Assembly (NCBI GenBank): GCA_002329675.1
Contig: DCUA01000155.1
Coordinates: 395 to 13,932, forward strand
Direction of reading: 5' to 3'
Length of the DNA stretch: 13,538 bases
From: Firmicutes bacterium UBA1426
GTDB taxonomy: Bacteria > Bacillota > Clostridia > Peptostreptococcales > Anaerovoracaceae
In this document: piece by piece, positions 13,501 through 13,538 of the stretch
Numbering within the stretch: position 1 is the first letter of the stretch
How the letters are laid out: each line of letters opens with the position of its first letter
Made by a program: the position numbers and the translations under genes
Notes under the pieces: model-generated
What the model was told of the DNA's origin: nothing
What the model saw: only the letters and a program-made list of their open reading frames with translations
Databases searched by the model: none

Positions 13501-13538
13501 AGCAGGTCTCCTATAATAAGCGATTTTACATTCTATCC

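Noticed and set aside
1..13538. CRISPR arrays, insertion sequences, tRNA or rRNA genes, integration sites
   Set aside because: I saw no regularly spaced repeats, transposase genes, terminal inverted repeats or RNA gene signatures. Gene organisation looks like stable chromosome.

Overview
The window looks like chromosomal DNA of an anaerobic, Gram-positive Clostridia-type bacterium. The signs are strong AGGAGG-type ribosome binding sites, TTG and GTG starts, a lipobox-anchored binding protein for a TRAP transporter, the NAD-linked (class 1B) PyrK/PyrD dihydroorotate dehydrogenase, and a small selenoprotein gene read through an in-frame TGA. The species cannot be named from the sequence.

Region 1 (1-8086, + strand) reads as one tightly packed operon. 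An IclR-family regulator sits behind a perfect 15-bp palindrome (CGGAAACAGTTTCCG). It is followed by a three-part TRAP transporter (binding lipoprotein, small permease, large permease), an M20 N-carbamoyl-amino-acid hydrolase, a class I dihydroorotase, PyrK and PyrD. Read as catabolism, this is the classical orotate fermentation route: orotate uptake, reduction to dihydroorotate (PyrDK), ring opening to N-carbamoyl-L-aspartate (dihydroorotase), and hydrolysis to L-aspartate, NH3 and CO2 (M20 enzyme acting as ureidosuccinase). The next gene (8182-9474) is a type Ic aspartate aminotransferase, which would carry aspartate to oxaloacetate. No pyrB, carAB, pyrE or pyrF is present, and I see no PyrR attenuator. 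The IclR-plus-transporter context argues for degradation rather than biosynthesis. The steps are classical biochemistry; the assignment of this gene set, especially a TRAP system for orotate and an M20 ureidosuccinase, is my inference.

Region 2 (9475-9964) looks empty to a normal gene finder. It holds a minus-strand 95-codon gene of the HesB-related CC/Se-motif (seleno)protein family. Its codon 31 is TGA, next to a Cys codon, and a 7-bp hairpin whose loop G lies 19 nt after the TGA fits a bacterial SECIS element. A strong GC-rich hairpin separates it from the converging aminotransferase gene. Divergent promoter candidates lie between it and the next gene.

Region 3 (9965-13538) holds a family 6 DNA-deoxyinosine glycosylase, an FAD-dependent oxidoreductase of unknown substrate with a compact cysteine cluster, an RluB/RsuA-type pseudouridine synthase, and a converging AEC-family permease. 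The last two genes share a single CTAG as their stop codons.
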